From: an uncultured Paracoccaceae bacterium
GTDB taxonomy: Bacteria; Pseudomonadota; Alphaproteobacteria; Rhodobacterales; Rhodobacteraceae
NCBI GenBank assembly: GCA_913061275.1
Contig: CAJXSR010000001.1
Coordinates: 186,001 to 250,000, forward strand
Length of the DNA stretch: 64,000 nucleotides
Direction: 5' to 3'
In this document: positions 1 through 9,037 of the stretch, one piece after another
Position numbering within the stretch: the stretch's first letter is position 1
How the letters are laid out: every line of letters begins with the position of its first letter
The notes under the pieces: generated by a model
Seen by the model: the letters and a program-made list of their open reading frames with translations, nothing else
Database searches by the model: none
Told to the model about the DNA's origin: nothing
Made by a program: the position numbers and the translations under genes

Positions 1-759
1 GATTTTTCATCACTGAAAAAAGAGCTGGTTTCAGGCCTAGATATAATGATTGTACGTGAATTAACATCAGGTTCTTATTTCGGTGAGCCACGTGGTATTT
101 TTATAGAAGACGGCAAGCGCGTTGGCATTAATACACAACGCTATACCGAAGATGAAATTGATCGTGTTGCGCGTTCTGCATTTGAATTAGCCCGTCGCCG
201 TAACAACAAAGTTTGTTCGATGGAGAAAGCGAATGTGATGGAAAGCGGTATTTTATGGCGCGATGTTGTAACCGAAGTGCATGCGGCTGATTATGCGGAT
301 GTTGAGTTATCACATATGTATGCGGATGCAGGTGCGATGCAACTTGTGCGCGCGCCTAAGCAGTTTGATGTGATTCTGACGGATAACCTGTTTGGTGATT
401 TATTATCCGACACGGCAGCGATGTTGACGGGGTCACTGGGAATGTTGCCATCTGCCTCTCTTGGTTCACCGATGGAAAACGGTTGCCCCAAAGCAATGTA
501 TGAACCCGTTCACGGTTCTGCGCCTGACATCATGGGCCAAGGTAAAGCCAACCCATGTGCTTGTATTTTAAGTTTGGCGATGGCTTTGCGTTACAGCTTT
601 GACCAAGGCGAAGAAGCTACCCGATTGGAAACGGCAGTTGAAACCGTTCTGGCAAAAGGCATTCGCACTGGTGATTTGATGATGGCGGATGGCGGCACAC
701 CCGCATCGACCAGCCAGATGGGTGATGCTATTTTGGCAGAGCTGGAAGCAAGCCTGTAA
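1..759 (+). CDS. leuB: 3-isopropylmalate dehydrogenase, C-terminal part (5' end outside window)
   Basis: Third step of leucine biosynthesis: NAD-dependent oxidation and decarboxylation of 3-isopropylmalate in the cytoplasm. The reading frame is open from base 1, so about 252 C-terminal residues are present out of roughly 360-370 usual for the family. Visible family motifs are IMIVREL followed by YFGEPRG near the left edge, NLFGDLLSD (metal and substrate-binding aspartates) and [10 protein letters not shown] (NAD-binding loop). The gene ends 39 bp before the convergent lpxK stop. Recognition is by motifs read directly; only the missing N-terminus limits the call. Confidence 0.95.
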   Translation, partial: DFSSLKKELVSGLDIMIVRELTSGSYFGEPRGIFIEDGKRVGINTQRYTEDEIDRVARSAFELARRRNNKVCSMEKANVMESGILWRDVVTEVHAADYADVELSHMYADAGAMQLVRAPKQFDVILTDNLFGDLLSDTAAMLTGSLGMLPSASLGSPMENGCPKAMYEPVHGSAPDIMGQGKANPCACILSLAMALRYSFDQGEEATRLETAVETVLAKGIRTGDLMMADGGTPASTSQMGDAILAELEASL

Positions 760-772
760 GTATATATACGTT

Positions 773-800
773 AGGGTTGCATGGTAAAATATGCGGCCCT
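773..800 (+). terminator. Possible stem-loop between leuB and lpxK
   Basis: In a rightward transcript AGGGTTGCAT (773-782) can pair with ATGCGGCCCT (791-800) through ten pairs, two of them G-U wobbles, around an 8-nt loop. It sits just after the leuB stop and overlaps the lpxK stop codon. No T-run follows, so intrinsic termination is uncertain. Confidence 0.3.
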
Positions 801-1797
801 AGCTGTTAAATATTGCTTTCAAACTTTTCCGAAAAACCTCTGTATCATGTATTTTTAAGCGCACTGGTATGGTTAAGACTTTTTGCTGCCAGTTTTTGGG
901 TAAACGTACCGCGTCTTTTTCTGTTGTTACCAGTTGAGCCCCTAAAGCGTTCGCTTCATGTTCCATACGCGTCAACAAAGTTGTCGGAATGGTTTGGTGA
1001 TCATCGAAATCACGGGTTTTTAGGATGTTTGCGCCCAAACCTTTTAAAGTTTCATAAAATTTTTCTGGCCGTCCTATGCCTGCAAAAGCAAAGACAGGCG
1101 TGTTTTTCCAGTTCATACCTGTTTCTAACGGAATTATCGTAGAAGTAGCGTGGGGAAGTTTTTGAACGGTGGGCCATGCTGCGATAAAATCTTGATGCAA
1201 GTTTTGCGGCTGTCCGATGGTTAATAGTAGGTCTGATTTTTTGACGGCATTTTCGATTGGTTCGCGCAAGGGGCCAGCGGGAAATACGCATCCGTTACCA
1301 AAACCGATTTTGGCATCAACAACCAACACGGTCAGATCTTTTGCAATGGCAGGGTTTTGTAATCCGTCATCCAAAATGATGACATCCGCACCAGCATCAT
1401 AGGCAGATTGTGCACCATCGTGACGGTTTTTGGATACCCAAGTGGGGGCAAAAGCTGCCAACAAAAGCGGCTCATCACCTACATCAGTGGCAGTATGTAT
1501 TTGCGGGTTAACAAGAATGGGGCCTTTTAGCTGACCTTTGTAACCTTTTGTCACCACATGCGGTTTTTTGCCCATAGCGATCAACTGGGTGATTGCTTCA
1601 ATGACAGTTGGGGTTTTGCCTGTGCCACCAAGGTTGACGTTTCCGATGCAAATTACAGGAATTGGTATTTTTGTATGGGCTCCGTTTTGCCAACGGTTTT
1701 GACCTGCCCATTGCCATAGCTTTGATAAAGGTGCCAAAAGTACAGGCCACATGTTTTTTTGGCTAGGGCCTTTATTCCAGAACTCAGGCGGTTGCAT
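799..1797 (-). CDS. lpxK: Tetraacyldisaccharide 4'-kinase (lipid A biosynthesis)
   Basis: LpxK phosphorylates the 4' position of the tetraacyldisaccharide 1-phosphate precursor to give lipid IVA at the inner membrane. The 332-residue product has the P-loop GNVNLGGTGKTP near residue 55 and the family segments ILDDGLQNP and VFPAGPLREP. The chosen start (1797) overlaps the waaA stop by 14 nt; an upstream TTG at 1818 gives a longer but less typical N-terminus. The overlap implies translational coupling with waaA, whose product uses the lipid LpxK makes. Length fits the family. Confidence 0.95.
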   Translation of the reverse strand: MQPPEFWNKGPSQKNMWPVLLAPLSKLWQWAGQNRWQNGAHTKIPIPVICIGNVNLGGTGKTPTVIEAITQLIAMGKKPHVVTKGYKGQLKGPILVNPQIHTATDVGDEPLLLAAFAPTWVSKNRHDGAQSAYDAGADVIILDDGLQNPAIAKDLTVLVVDAKIGFGNGCVFPAGPLREPIENAVKKSDLLLTIGQPQNLHQDFIAAWPTVQKLPHATSTIIPLETGMNWKNTPVFAFAGIGRPEKFYETLKGLGANILKTRDFDDHQTIPTTLLTRMEHEANALGAQLVTTEKDAVRLPKNWQQKVLTIPVRLKIHDTEVFRKSLKAIFNS

Positions 1798-3085
1798 TAG
1801 TGGATGATCTTTCAGCAAGTTTTTCCAGTATTTCTGATGTGACTATACCAGAAACATCCCCACCTTCAGAACTAATTTCCCACGCAGCATAGGCCATAGC
1901 TGCGGAAATATCAGGGCTAAGCATTTTGTTCAAAGTTTTGGATAATTGACCACCGTTTTGAACCAACTCTGCCGCGCCCGATGTAGAATATCTGGTATAA
2001 TCTTCTTCGTACACGCCTGTAGAGGGGCCGTAAATAATGGCGGATCCCATTGATGCTGGGTGAAATGGGTCTGTGGTATCACCATTTGATAAAGAGCCGC
2101 CACAAAAGGTTACAGCTGCTAATCGCATATACGTTCCTAAATTATCAGACTGGTTCGTGATATAAATATCTGTGACTTCATCTAATGCGTCACCACTTTC
2201 CTGTATGGAAAAATTGATATTTTGATGTTCATGTCGGGATGCAATTTCAGTGCTGCGTTTTGTATGATGGGTGTGCAATAATAACAATAGGCGTCTGTTT
2301 TTGCGCATGGCCACTTTATGGGCATTCACAATCACATTTTCTTCGCTTTTATTGGTTGCGGCCGCAAGCCAGACAGGGCGGGTTCCTATTGCAGATGACA
2401 GAGATGAATAAAGTGCTTCATCATAGGGCAAAAGTTTTTTGGTGGTTGTCATCGACCCCGTTACACGAATGTTTTTAGCCTTTGCGCCAAGATGTCTTAG
2501 TTTTTGTGCAACATGCAGGTCTTGCGCTAAAATTAGGTCGAATGATAATAAAACGGATTTTGCCAAACCTGGTATCCATAACCAGCGTTTATAACTTTTT
2601 TCCGACAATTTAGCGTTGATAGAGATGATGGGAACGCCTGCTTTCGCAAGCCTAGTTAAGATGCGTGGCCAATATTCACCTTCTGAAATCACTGCTACAT
2701 TTGGTGACCAATGTTCAACAAACGATGTTATGGGCTCATCCAGATCAATCGGTAAAAACTGATGTATTGTATTTTCAGGAAGTTGTTGATTAAGCGCTGT
2801 GGTATCTTCATGGCGGCGTGTTGTCAGTAAAAAATCTATACCCAAATCTTGATCGTTAAGTTGCTCTATAACACTGAAAAGAGGCAACGCTGATCGTGTA
2901 TCGCGTGCATGAAACCATATGATGCGGTCGGTATTTTTTAGCATAGATGCCGTACCAAGACGTTCTAGAAACCTAGTTTCGGTATTGCCCGATTGTTCCG
3001 AGCGGCTTTTCATTCTTTGGATAAGTCTACTGCCAACCATTCGGGTTGCTATCATATACAGCCAAAGCTCTATGACACGAAACAC
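1784..3085 (-). CDS. waaA: 3-deoxy-D-manno-octulosonic acid (Kdo) transferase
   Basis: WaaA adds Kdo residues from CMP-Kdo to lipid IVA, the first step of the LPS inner core. The 433-residue protein starts with a hydrophobic membrane-anchoring segment. It carries the family pattern around SEGEYWPRIL, where the glutamate corresponds to the E-x-E-x-WP region of E. coli WaaA, then ISINAKLSEKSYKRW, the VTGSM segment and the late CGGSL nucleotide-sugar loop. It lies 10 bp after the DUF4170 gene and overlaps lpxK, as in other Rhodobacterales. Whether it adds one or two Kdo units cannot be read from sequence. Confidence 0.92.
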   Translation of the reverse strand: MFRVIELWLYMIATRMVGSRLIQRMKSRSEQSGNTETRFLERLGTASMLKNTDRIIWFHARDTRSALPLFSVIEQLNDQDLGIDFLLTTRRHEDTTALNQQLPENTIHQFLPIDLDEPITSFVEHWSPNVAVISEGEYWPRILTRLAKAGVPIISINAKLSEKSYKRWLWIPGLAKSVLLSFDLILAQDLHVAQKLRHLGAKAKNIRVTGSMTTTKKLLPYDEALYSSLSSAIGTRPVWLAAATNKSEENVIVNAHKVAMRKNRRLLLLLHTHHTKRSTEIASRHEHQNINFSIQESGDALDEVTDIYITNQSDNLGTYMRLAAVTFCGGSLSNGDTTDPFHPASMGSAIIYGPSTGVYEEDYTRYSTSGAAELVQNGGQLSKTLNKMLSPDISAAMAYAAWEISSEGGDVSGIVTSEILEKLAERSSTNATA

Positions 3086-3095
3086 AGGCTGTTAC

Positions 3096-3338
3096 TTACC
3101 CTAGTTCTTCTGTTGGGCTTGCGGCGGTTTCTTCATCACGTAGGCGGTGAATATGTGCAATAAAGTAGCGTGTATGCGCGTTGTCGACCGTTTGCTGGGC
3201 TTTGTCTTTCCACGCGCTAAAAGCGGTGTTGTAGTCCGGAAAAATACCAACAATGTCTATGTCATCCGCATTTTTAAAAATTTTCTCTGCCGGGTCTTTT
3301 AACTCACCACCGAATACTAAGTGAAGCCTTTGGGGCAT
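3096..3338 (-). CDS. DUF4170 family small protein
   Basis: An 80-residue protein beginning MPQRLHLVFGGEL, followed by a segment on hydration state or stress-like 'IVGIFPDYNTAFSAWK' and a C-terminal acidic tail. It matches the DUF4170 family that sits immediately upstream of waaA in many alphaproteobacteria. There is no signal peptide or membrane segment, so it should be cytoplasmic. Function is unknown; the constant position in the Kdo/lipid A operon suggests a supporting role in LPS synthesis, which is inference only. Confidence 0.85.
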   Translation of the reverse strand: MPQRLHLVFGGELKDPAEKIFKNADDIDIVGIFPDYNTAFSAWKDKAQQTVDNAHTRYFIAHIHRLRDEETAASPTEELG

Positions 3339-3399
3339 TTGACATTCCTTCTAAGTTCTATTTAACCCGTATTTAAACTTGTCTTATGTGAATGGCAAT

Positions 3400-4173
3400 T
3401 CACTTCAGATATTGAATTAGCCCCTGATGTAAGTCTGGGGCGGCAGCAATCATACCAGATAAAATAGGTTTTGGTTGATTGTATATTGGCATAGATTTGT
3501 TTTTATCAGACAGGCTAACGCCCGCTTCTCGGCAAATAAGATCACCTGCGGCCACATCCCATTCCCATGTATCACGCAATGTCATCATACCGTCAAAGCG
3601 GCCTTGGGCGACTAAGCATAACCGATATGCAAGCGAAGAGCGAAAATGCCGTTCAATCGGGGGGGGCTGATCTTTCCAATGGATAGATTTCATTTGCGCA
3701 CCTGTTGCCAGAATGCGGGCAGAACGAACAGCCTTTGCCCCGCTGTGCGAAATAGGTTCACCATTTAGGAACGCGCCATGCCCAACACGTGCCCAATATG
3801 TCAGGTTTTTGGCTGGGCAAAGTACCACGGCGGTTTCAATTATACCGTTGCGGGCGATGGCAAGTGCGGTTGCGAAATTTTCATGCCCATTGATAAAAGA
3901 GCGTGTGCCGTCAATTGGATCAACTATAAAAACATGTTCATGATTTAGCCGTTTTGGGTCGTCTTCTGACTCTTCTGATAGCCAGCCATAATCGGGACGT
4001 GATGCTAACAATTCAGAGTGCAGCATTTGATCTATTTCTAGGTCGGCCTTGGTTACCGGCCCCTGTCCATCGCCTTTATCCCAAGTATCAACATCGCTTT
4101 TAAAATATTTAAGTGCGATTTTGCTGGCCGCGTTGGCGGCCTCTATAAGAAGGGTTAAATCAGGCGCCTGCAA
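3400..4173 (-). CDS. cysQ: Inositol monophosphatase-like phosphatase (CysQ-type 3'(2'),5'-bisphosphate nucleotidase)
   Basis: A 257-residue Mg-dependent phosphatase of the FIG superfamily. The metal site is seen as LSEESEDD (glutamate ligand), DPIDGTRSF (aspartates) and the late WEWDVAAGDLI motif. CysQ-type members hydrolyse 3'-phosphoadenosine 5'-phosphate to AMP; SuhB-type members act on inositol phosphates, and sequence alone does not fully separate them. The first 14 nt overlap the end of pmbA, indicating coupled translation, and it lies upstream of the DUF4170-waaA-lpxK genes on the same strand. Confidence 0.85.
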   Translation of the reverse strand: MQAPDLTLLIEAANAASKIALKYFKSDVDTWDKGDGQGPVTKADLEIDQMLHSELLASRPDYGWLSEESEDDPKRLNHEHVFIVDPIDGTRSFINGHENFATALAIARNGIIETAVVLCPAKNLTYWARVGHGAFLNGEPISHSGAKAVRSARILATGAQMKSIHWKDQPPPIERHFRSSLAYRLCLVAQGRFDGMMTLRDTWEWDVAAGDLICREAGVSLSDKNKSMPIYNQPKPILSGMIAAAPDLHQGLIQYLK

Positions 4174-5506
4174 TGGTCATGCTTTCTAAAAGCAAACTGG
4201 GAATAACACGTGAAAGATGGGCGCGCCCATCATTAGCCGCGACTAGCCCTTTAAGCATTGTGTTCAGATTGCTGGCAATCGTGCATTCATTTACGGGCCG
4301 TATGATTTCACCATTTTCCACCCAAAAGCCGTTGGCGCCACGCGAATAATCACCTGTTGTGGGGCTAATGGTAGAACCAATTAAACCAGTAACAAGCAAA
4401 CCCGTACCCATTTGTGCAATCAACTGATCGCGGGTTTTTGTACCACCGGTAAGCGTGATATTACCAGATGCTGGTGACGGTGCAGACCCCACACCGCGTG
4501 ATGCATTGCCTGTGGATTTCATGCCAAGTTGTTTGGCTGTTGTAAGGTCAAGCGTCCATCCTGTAAGGGTGCCGTTTTGTATGACTGTACGCATAGCAAC
4601 TGGCATCCCTTCGGCGTCAAAGGGTTTTGAGCCTGAAACGCGGGGGCGGTGCGGGTTTTCAATTAAATCTATACCTGTTGGCAATATCTGTTCACCCAGC
4701 GCGTCTTTTAACCAACTGGAACCTCTGATGATTGAGGCGCCGTTAATGGCCGCTAAAAGGTGCCCGATCAAAGTTGATGATACACGTTCGTCAAATAATA
4801 CAGGGTAATGACCTGTGGGTGGCTTACTTGCACCAAACTTAGCAATGGCACGTTCGCCCGCTAGCTGTCCAATTTTTTCAGGGTTTGGTAAATCTGTAAA
4901 ATGCGCCCGCCCTTCGCCACAATAATCGCGTTCCATTTGCAAACCTTCGCCTGCAATAGCAACACAAGTTGTTGAAAAGGATGTGCGTTGATATTCGCCC
5001 TGAAACCCGTTTGATGCAGCTAAGTGGATGCGCGTATCGCTACAGCCAGAACTGGCTGCCTGAACCTTAGTTACACCAGAAACGGCCAATGCTGTGGCTT
5101 CAGCAATTTGGGCCGTTTCTTGCATCTGCTTTGGTGTGCGCTTTGCGGAATTATCTGCCAGCTCCAACTGGCTTACATCCCAAGAGCGGGCTAATTGATC
5201 TGGGTCAGGCAAGCCGCAATACGGGTCTTCGGGGGCTTGACTGGCCATTGCAACGGCACGTTCTGCCATTTGTGAAATTGTGTGATCTGAACTGTCTGAT
5301 ACTGAAACAATCGCTTGGCGCTTACCTTTGAAAACGCGCAACCCAATATCAAGCCCTTCTGACCTTTCGGCGTGTTCCAATGCGCCTGCGCGCACTTCTA
5401 TGGTTGTGTTGGTACCATCTACCAACAGTACATCAGATGCATCTGCACCAGCGTTGGCGGCGGCCTTAAGCACCCTGTTTGACAGGGCTTGAAAATCATG
5501 CGTCAC
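4160..5506 (-). CDS. pmbA: TldE/PmbA family metalloprotease subunit
   Basis: A 448-residue protein of the TldD/PmbA family, which together with TldD matures modified peptides and degrades unfolded peptides in enterobacteria. The N-terminal part has the family segment TTIEVRAGALEHAERSEGLD and the C-terminal part the glycine-rich GNASRGVGSAPSPASGN and TGDYSRGANGFWVENG stretches. PmbA/TldE subunits lack the HExxxH zinc site that sits in TldD, and none is seen here. No tldD lies in the window, as usual for this order. It is followed with overlap by the cysQ-like gene. Confidence 0.92.
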   Translation of the reverse strand: MTHDFQALSNRVLKAAANAGADASDVLLVDGTNTTIEVRAGALEHAERSEGLDIGLRVFKGKRQAIVSVSDSSDHTISQMAERAVAMASQAPEDPYCGLPDPDQLARSWDVSQLELADNSAKRTPKQMQETAQIAEATALAVSGVTKVQAASSGCSDTRIHLAASNGFQGEYQRTSFSTTCVAIAGEGLQMERDYCGEGRAHFTDLPNPEKIGQLAGERAIAKFGASKPPTGHYPVLFDERVSSTLIGHLLAAINGASIIRGSSWLKDALGEQILPTGIDLIENPHRPRVSGSKPFDAEGMPVAMRTVIQNGTLTGWTLDLTTAKQLGMKSTGNASRGVGSAPSPASGNITLTGGTKTRDQLIAQMGTGLLVTGLIGSTISPTTGDYSRGANGFWVENGEIIRPVNECTIASNLNTMLKGLVAANDGRAHLSRVIPSLLLESMTIAGA

Positions 5507-5523
5507 GTTTACTGTCTCGCGGT

Positions 5524-6987
5524 TTATTTAAGGGGGATACCGTTGGCTAATACATGACCGTCTTTAGTCATCTCAATTACAGAAACCAAATGATCGTCAC
5601 CACCGCCACCTGGCTTAAAGAACATACCAGACATTCCTTGGATCATCGCAGCGTTAGGCGCAGGTACAAAGCCAAGTTCCGTTAACTTCACCAGTAAACC
5701 CATCGCACCATTCAGAGAAATAGAAACGGTACCGTCGGGAGCGGGTGGAAATTGTGCATTGTCGACATTGATAGAACCAGTTGTTTCCAGCTCTGCACCT
5801 GCGATTTTTAGGTTAAAGGCATTGATCTTGGCATTTTCAATAATAATTGGCGGCTCCTTATCAAGCTCTTTTTCATCAATTTCCGAAAGTTTTTTAAGCC
5901 ATTTTATATTACCTGTCATGTCAATATTCAGATCAATACTATCCCTAGGCAGAATTGCTGTAGGGTCAAACAATGCCCATACCTGATCGGATATATTAAG
6001 TTCAGAAATGGCAATTTTATAGCCTGTAGGTTTGCTCTGGTCAGTATTATCCAGCGGAAGGCTAAGGTCGGCTGTCGTTTCAGCTATGCTAAACTGCATT
6101 GGTGGCAGGCCCATAGCCGTGGCATTTACGCTATAGCTAAGGTCTTTTGTTGTTCCCGAAAGTTTGGCAACTGATCCTTCAAGGCCAAAAAACCCAACAC
6201 CTTCGCCAAATTCACCGTTTGCTTCAATAGGCCCAGCAGGGCTGTTGGTTGTTATTGCTGTATTCCCAGAAGTTATGCTGTAATCAAAAAACAGATCGCG
6301 CGATAAATCAATGTAGTCTACTGGGTTTTCTGCGTCAAAATTACTGTAAAACGGAAATTCAAACCGTCCATTAAAATCATTCATCACGGAAGTGGATGAC
6401 ATATCTTGCCCATCTACATTCGCGGTAAAATCCATTGTCATTTCACTAATTCTAAACTGACCAACAGCCTTTCCCGTATCACCAGAGGTAAGTTGTTGTT
6501 CACTTGTGCCACCTTTTAATGTTGTAGAAATATCCATTGTTGGATTTTCTAAAGTTCGAAACGTCATTTCATCAAAAGAAGACGTGTATTCGCGCGCACC
6601 TTCTTTGCCGCCTATAACAATAGACGTACCTTTGCTTTCGATAACGAATTTTACGGGGTCAAGAGCTTCGGGATCAGGGGATTGAAACAGGCCGTCAATT
6701 TGCTCGGCATAGGTTAGCTCAAAGCCGCCAAGTAATTTTTTGCTGACTTTAACCCAAGGTATCGCAATTTGTGCTAGGTCATCGGGGGATCTCAGAGTGA
6801 TGTTATTCCATTGTGAATATTTACCAGCGTCTTCTTTATCGCCAACATCCAGAACCAATGGTGTTGATCCTAATAACCCAAAATACTCTTCAAGAATTTG
6901 GGTGGATTGCGCATCTGCAAACACAGGTGTGCCGAAAGGCAAAGAGACAATGAATGCAGATGTCAGAAAGTTATTTCTATTGAACAT
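5524..6987 (-). CDS. DUF2125 family exported protein
   Basis: A roughly 487-residue protein with a cleavable signal peptide (MFNRNNFLTSAFIVSLPFG, probable cleavage after VFA). The rest is rich in alternating beta-like segments and resembles DUF2125 proteins of Rhodobacterales. The start at 6987 is preferred because GAGG lies 6 nt upstream; two further in-frame upstream starts lack a good ribosome site and would disturb the signal peptide. It should act in the periplasm or at the outer membrane. It is 17 bp upstream of pmbA. Function is unknown. Confidence 0.8.
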   Translation of the reverse strand: MFNRNNFLTSAFIVSLPFGTPVFADAQSTQILEEYFGLLGSTPLVLDVGDKEDAGKYSQWNNITLRSPDDLAQIAIPWVKVSKKLLGGFELTYAEQIDGLFQSPDPEALDPVKFVIESKGTSIVIGGKEGAREYTSSFDEMTFRTLENPTMDISTTLKGGTSEQQLTSGDTGKAVGQFRISEMTMDFTANVDGQDMSSTSVMNDFNGRFEFPFYSNFDAENPVDYIDLSRDLFFDYSITSGNTAITTNSPAGPIEANGEFGEGVGFFGLEGSVAKLSGTTKDLSYSVNATAMGLPPMQFSIAETTADLSLPLDNTDQSKPTGYKIAISELNISDQVWALFDPTAILPRDSIDLNIDMTGNIKWLKKLSEIDEKELDKEPPIIIENAKINAFNLKIAGAELETTGSINVDNAQFPPAPDGTVSISLNGAMGLLVKLTELGFVPAPNAAMIQGMSGMFFKPGGGGDDHLVSVIEMTKDGHVLANGIPLK

Positions 6988-7162
6988 AATTGACCTCATA
7001 TAATTAAAGCACAAACTTAAGGCAGAGTTAAGATTCAGACAACCTCAATTTTCTTTCAATCGTATTGCTAAATCAGAAGGTTCGCCCAGTTATATATAAA
7101 TACGGTTGCAATAGGAAAAAACCTAGGGTTCTGTGCGGTAGTTGAAAAAGTTGGAGAATGAA

Positions 7163-8284
7163 ATGGTTTGGTCGGCAGAAAAAACCCAAGTAAGCAGTTG
7201 GAACGAATGGGATCCATTGCGTCATGTCATTGTAGGGCGTGCCGATGATTGCCATATCCCACCAGAGGAACCTGCCCTAGAGGCCAAAGTGCCCGAAGAC
7301 AGTGATATGCGCGGCCAATGGGGGCGTCGACCACAAGAAACCATTGATCGAGCGAACGAGCTGTTGGATAATTTTGCCAATCTTTTGAAAAAACGTGGAC
7401 TGCGCGTTGATCGCCCGACGCCAACTGACTTTTCACTACCTGCAACAACGCCTGATTTTCACACTGATAGCCAGTTCGGATGTATGCCACCCCGCGATGT
7501 GTTGCTAACCGTTGGTAACGAGATCCTTGAAGCGACCATGTCTTATCGGTGCCGTTGGTTTGAATATTTGTGCTATCGCCCGTTAATGCAGCAATATTGG
7601 GATGAAGACCGTAATTTCCGCCATGAGGCAGCGCCAAAGCCGCGTTTGACGGATGCGGATTATCACCCTGATTACCTGTCAGATAAGATCGGGAACGCAA
7701 AACGTCTAAAATGGGCCGAGGAAAAGTTCTTTGTCACCACTGAGGAAGAGCCCTTATTCGATGCGGCTGACGTTCTGCGCTTTGGTAAAGATCTGGTCGT
7801 CCAGCACGGCTTTACCACTAATCTGAAAGGTATCGAATGGCTGCGCCGCCATTTCCCCGATCACCGCGTTCACACCGTGAACTTTCCGGGTGATCCCTAT
7901 CCGATCCATATTGATGCAACATTCACACCTTTGCGCCCTGGTCTGATCGTCAACAACCCGCAGCGACGATTGCCCGAAGAGCAACGCAAGATGTTCAACG
8001 ACAACGGCTGGGAAATTGTTGACGCAGCACAACCCGCACATAACGCACCGCCACCTTTGTGCTATTCGTCCACATGGCTGTCGATGAATGTGCTGGTACT
8101 TGATCCTAAAACCGTCTGTGTTGAAAAGTCCGAAGTTTATCAAGCTGAACAAATGGATAAGCTGGGCATGGAAGTGATTGAGGTTGAATTACGTGACGCT
8201 TATGCCTTTGGTGGTGGTTTGCATTGTTGCACCGCTGACGTATACCGTGAAGGTGAATGCGAAGATTATTTTCCGAAGGTGTAA
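7163..8284 (+). CDS. Glycine amidinotransferase-like enzyme (AGAT family)
   Basis: A 373-residue amidinotransferase. The sequence can be laid along animal L-arginine:glycine amidinotransferase: FDAADVLRFGKDLVVQ (Asp near 200-203), GIEWLRRHF, PIHIDATF (catalytic His 249), STWLSMNVLVLD, and GGGLHCCTADV with catalytic Cys 355. These enzymes move the amidino group from arginine to an amine acceptor through a Cys intermediate. The start at 7163 has GGAG 6 nt upstream; a TTG 21 nt earlier is not needed. The next gene is an SDR only 3 nt on, suggesting a two-step pathway to a guanidino compound. The true acceptor (glycine or another amine) cannot be read. Confidence 0.88.
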   Translation: MVWSAEKTQVSSWNEWDPLRHVIVGRADDCHIPPEEPALEAKVPEDSDMRGQWGRRPQETIDRANELLDNFANLLKKRGLRVDRPTPTDFSLPATTPDFHTDSQFGCMPPRDVLLTVGNEILEATMSYRCRWFEYLCYRPLMQQYWDEDRNFRHEAAPKPRLTDADYHPDYLSDKIGNAKRLKWAEEKFFVTTEEEPLFDAADVLRFGKDLVVQHGFTTNLKGIEWLRRHFPDHRVHTVNFPGDPYPIHIDATFTPLRPGLIVNNPQRRLPEEQRKMFNDNGWEIVDAAQPAHNAPPPLCYSSTWLSMNVLVLDPKTVCVEKSEVYQAEQMDKLGMEVIEVELRDAYAFGGGLHCCTADVYREGECEDYFPKV

Positions 8285-8287
8285 CAG

Positions 8288-9034
8288 ATGAAAAACAAAA
8301 CTGTCCTTATTACGGGTGCCAGCCGTGGTATTGGTGCCGCCGCTGCCCGTGAGTTTGCCAGTCTTGGCGCCAATGTCATGCTGGCTGCCCGCACTGAAGC
8401 TGCCATCAAAGAGATTGCGGATGAGATTAATTTAAGCGGCGGCAAAGCGGCGGCTGTTGCTTGTGATGTATCAGATCATGCACAAGTCAAAGCGATGGTT
8501 GCAGCATGTGTTTCCACATTTGGCGGGCTTGATGTTTTGATTAACAATGCAGGTGCGCTTGAACCGATTGAGCATCTGAACGGATCTGATGTCGATGCTT
8601 GGGTTAAGGTAATCGATATTAACGTAAACGGTGTTTATTATGGAATACGTGAAGCCCTGCCGCATATGAAAAAGGGTGGTACAATTTTAACGATTGGGTC
8701 GGGGGCGGCGACCAATGCGCTGGAAGCATGGAGTGCTTATTGCGCATCAAAAGCAGCGGTGCATCATTTGAACAAATGCTTAGATAAAGAAGAGCGTGAA
8801 AACGGTATTCGCGCATTGGTATTATCGCCCGGAACTGTGGCGACAGAAATGCAGATGGCAATCAAAGACAGCGGTATTAACCCCGTTAGCCAACTGGACT
8901 GGTCTGTGCATATTCCAGCTGAATGGCCAGCAAAAACGTTGGCTTGGATGTGCACCGCAGATGCAGATGATTGGCTGGGTGAAACGGTTAGCCTTCGCGA
9001 TGATGTAATTCGCAAACGCGTTGGGTTAATTTAA
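8288..9034 (+). CDS. Short-chain dehydrogenase/reductase (SDR)
   Basis: A 248-residue classical SDR: TGASRGIGAAAA dinucleotide-binding loop at about residues 8-19, NNAG near 88, catalytic Ser in the SGAATN region and YCASK as the Tyr-x-x-x-Lys pair near 152. The sequence LARTEAAIKEIA after the second strand (AARTEAA) suits NADP preference, which is inference. It follows the amidinotransferase by 3 nt and precedes the MscS gene by 3 nt, so all three are probably co-transcribed. Substrate unknown; oxidation or reduction of the acceptor or product of the amidinotransferase is a reasonable guess. Confidence 0.88.
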   Translation: MKNKTVLITGASRGIGAAAAREFASLGANVMLAARTEAAIKEIADEINLSGGKAAAVACDVSDHAQVKAMVAACVSTFGGLDVLINNAGALEPIEHLNGSDVDAWVKVIDINVNGVYYGIREALPHMKKGGTILTIGSGAATNALEAWSAYCASKAAVHHLNKCLDKEERENGIRALVLSPGTVATEMQMAIKDSGINPVSQLDWSVHIPAEWPAKTLAWMCTADADDWLGETVSLRDDVIRKRVGLI

Positions 9035-9037
9035 GTT

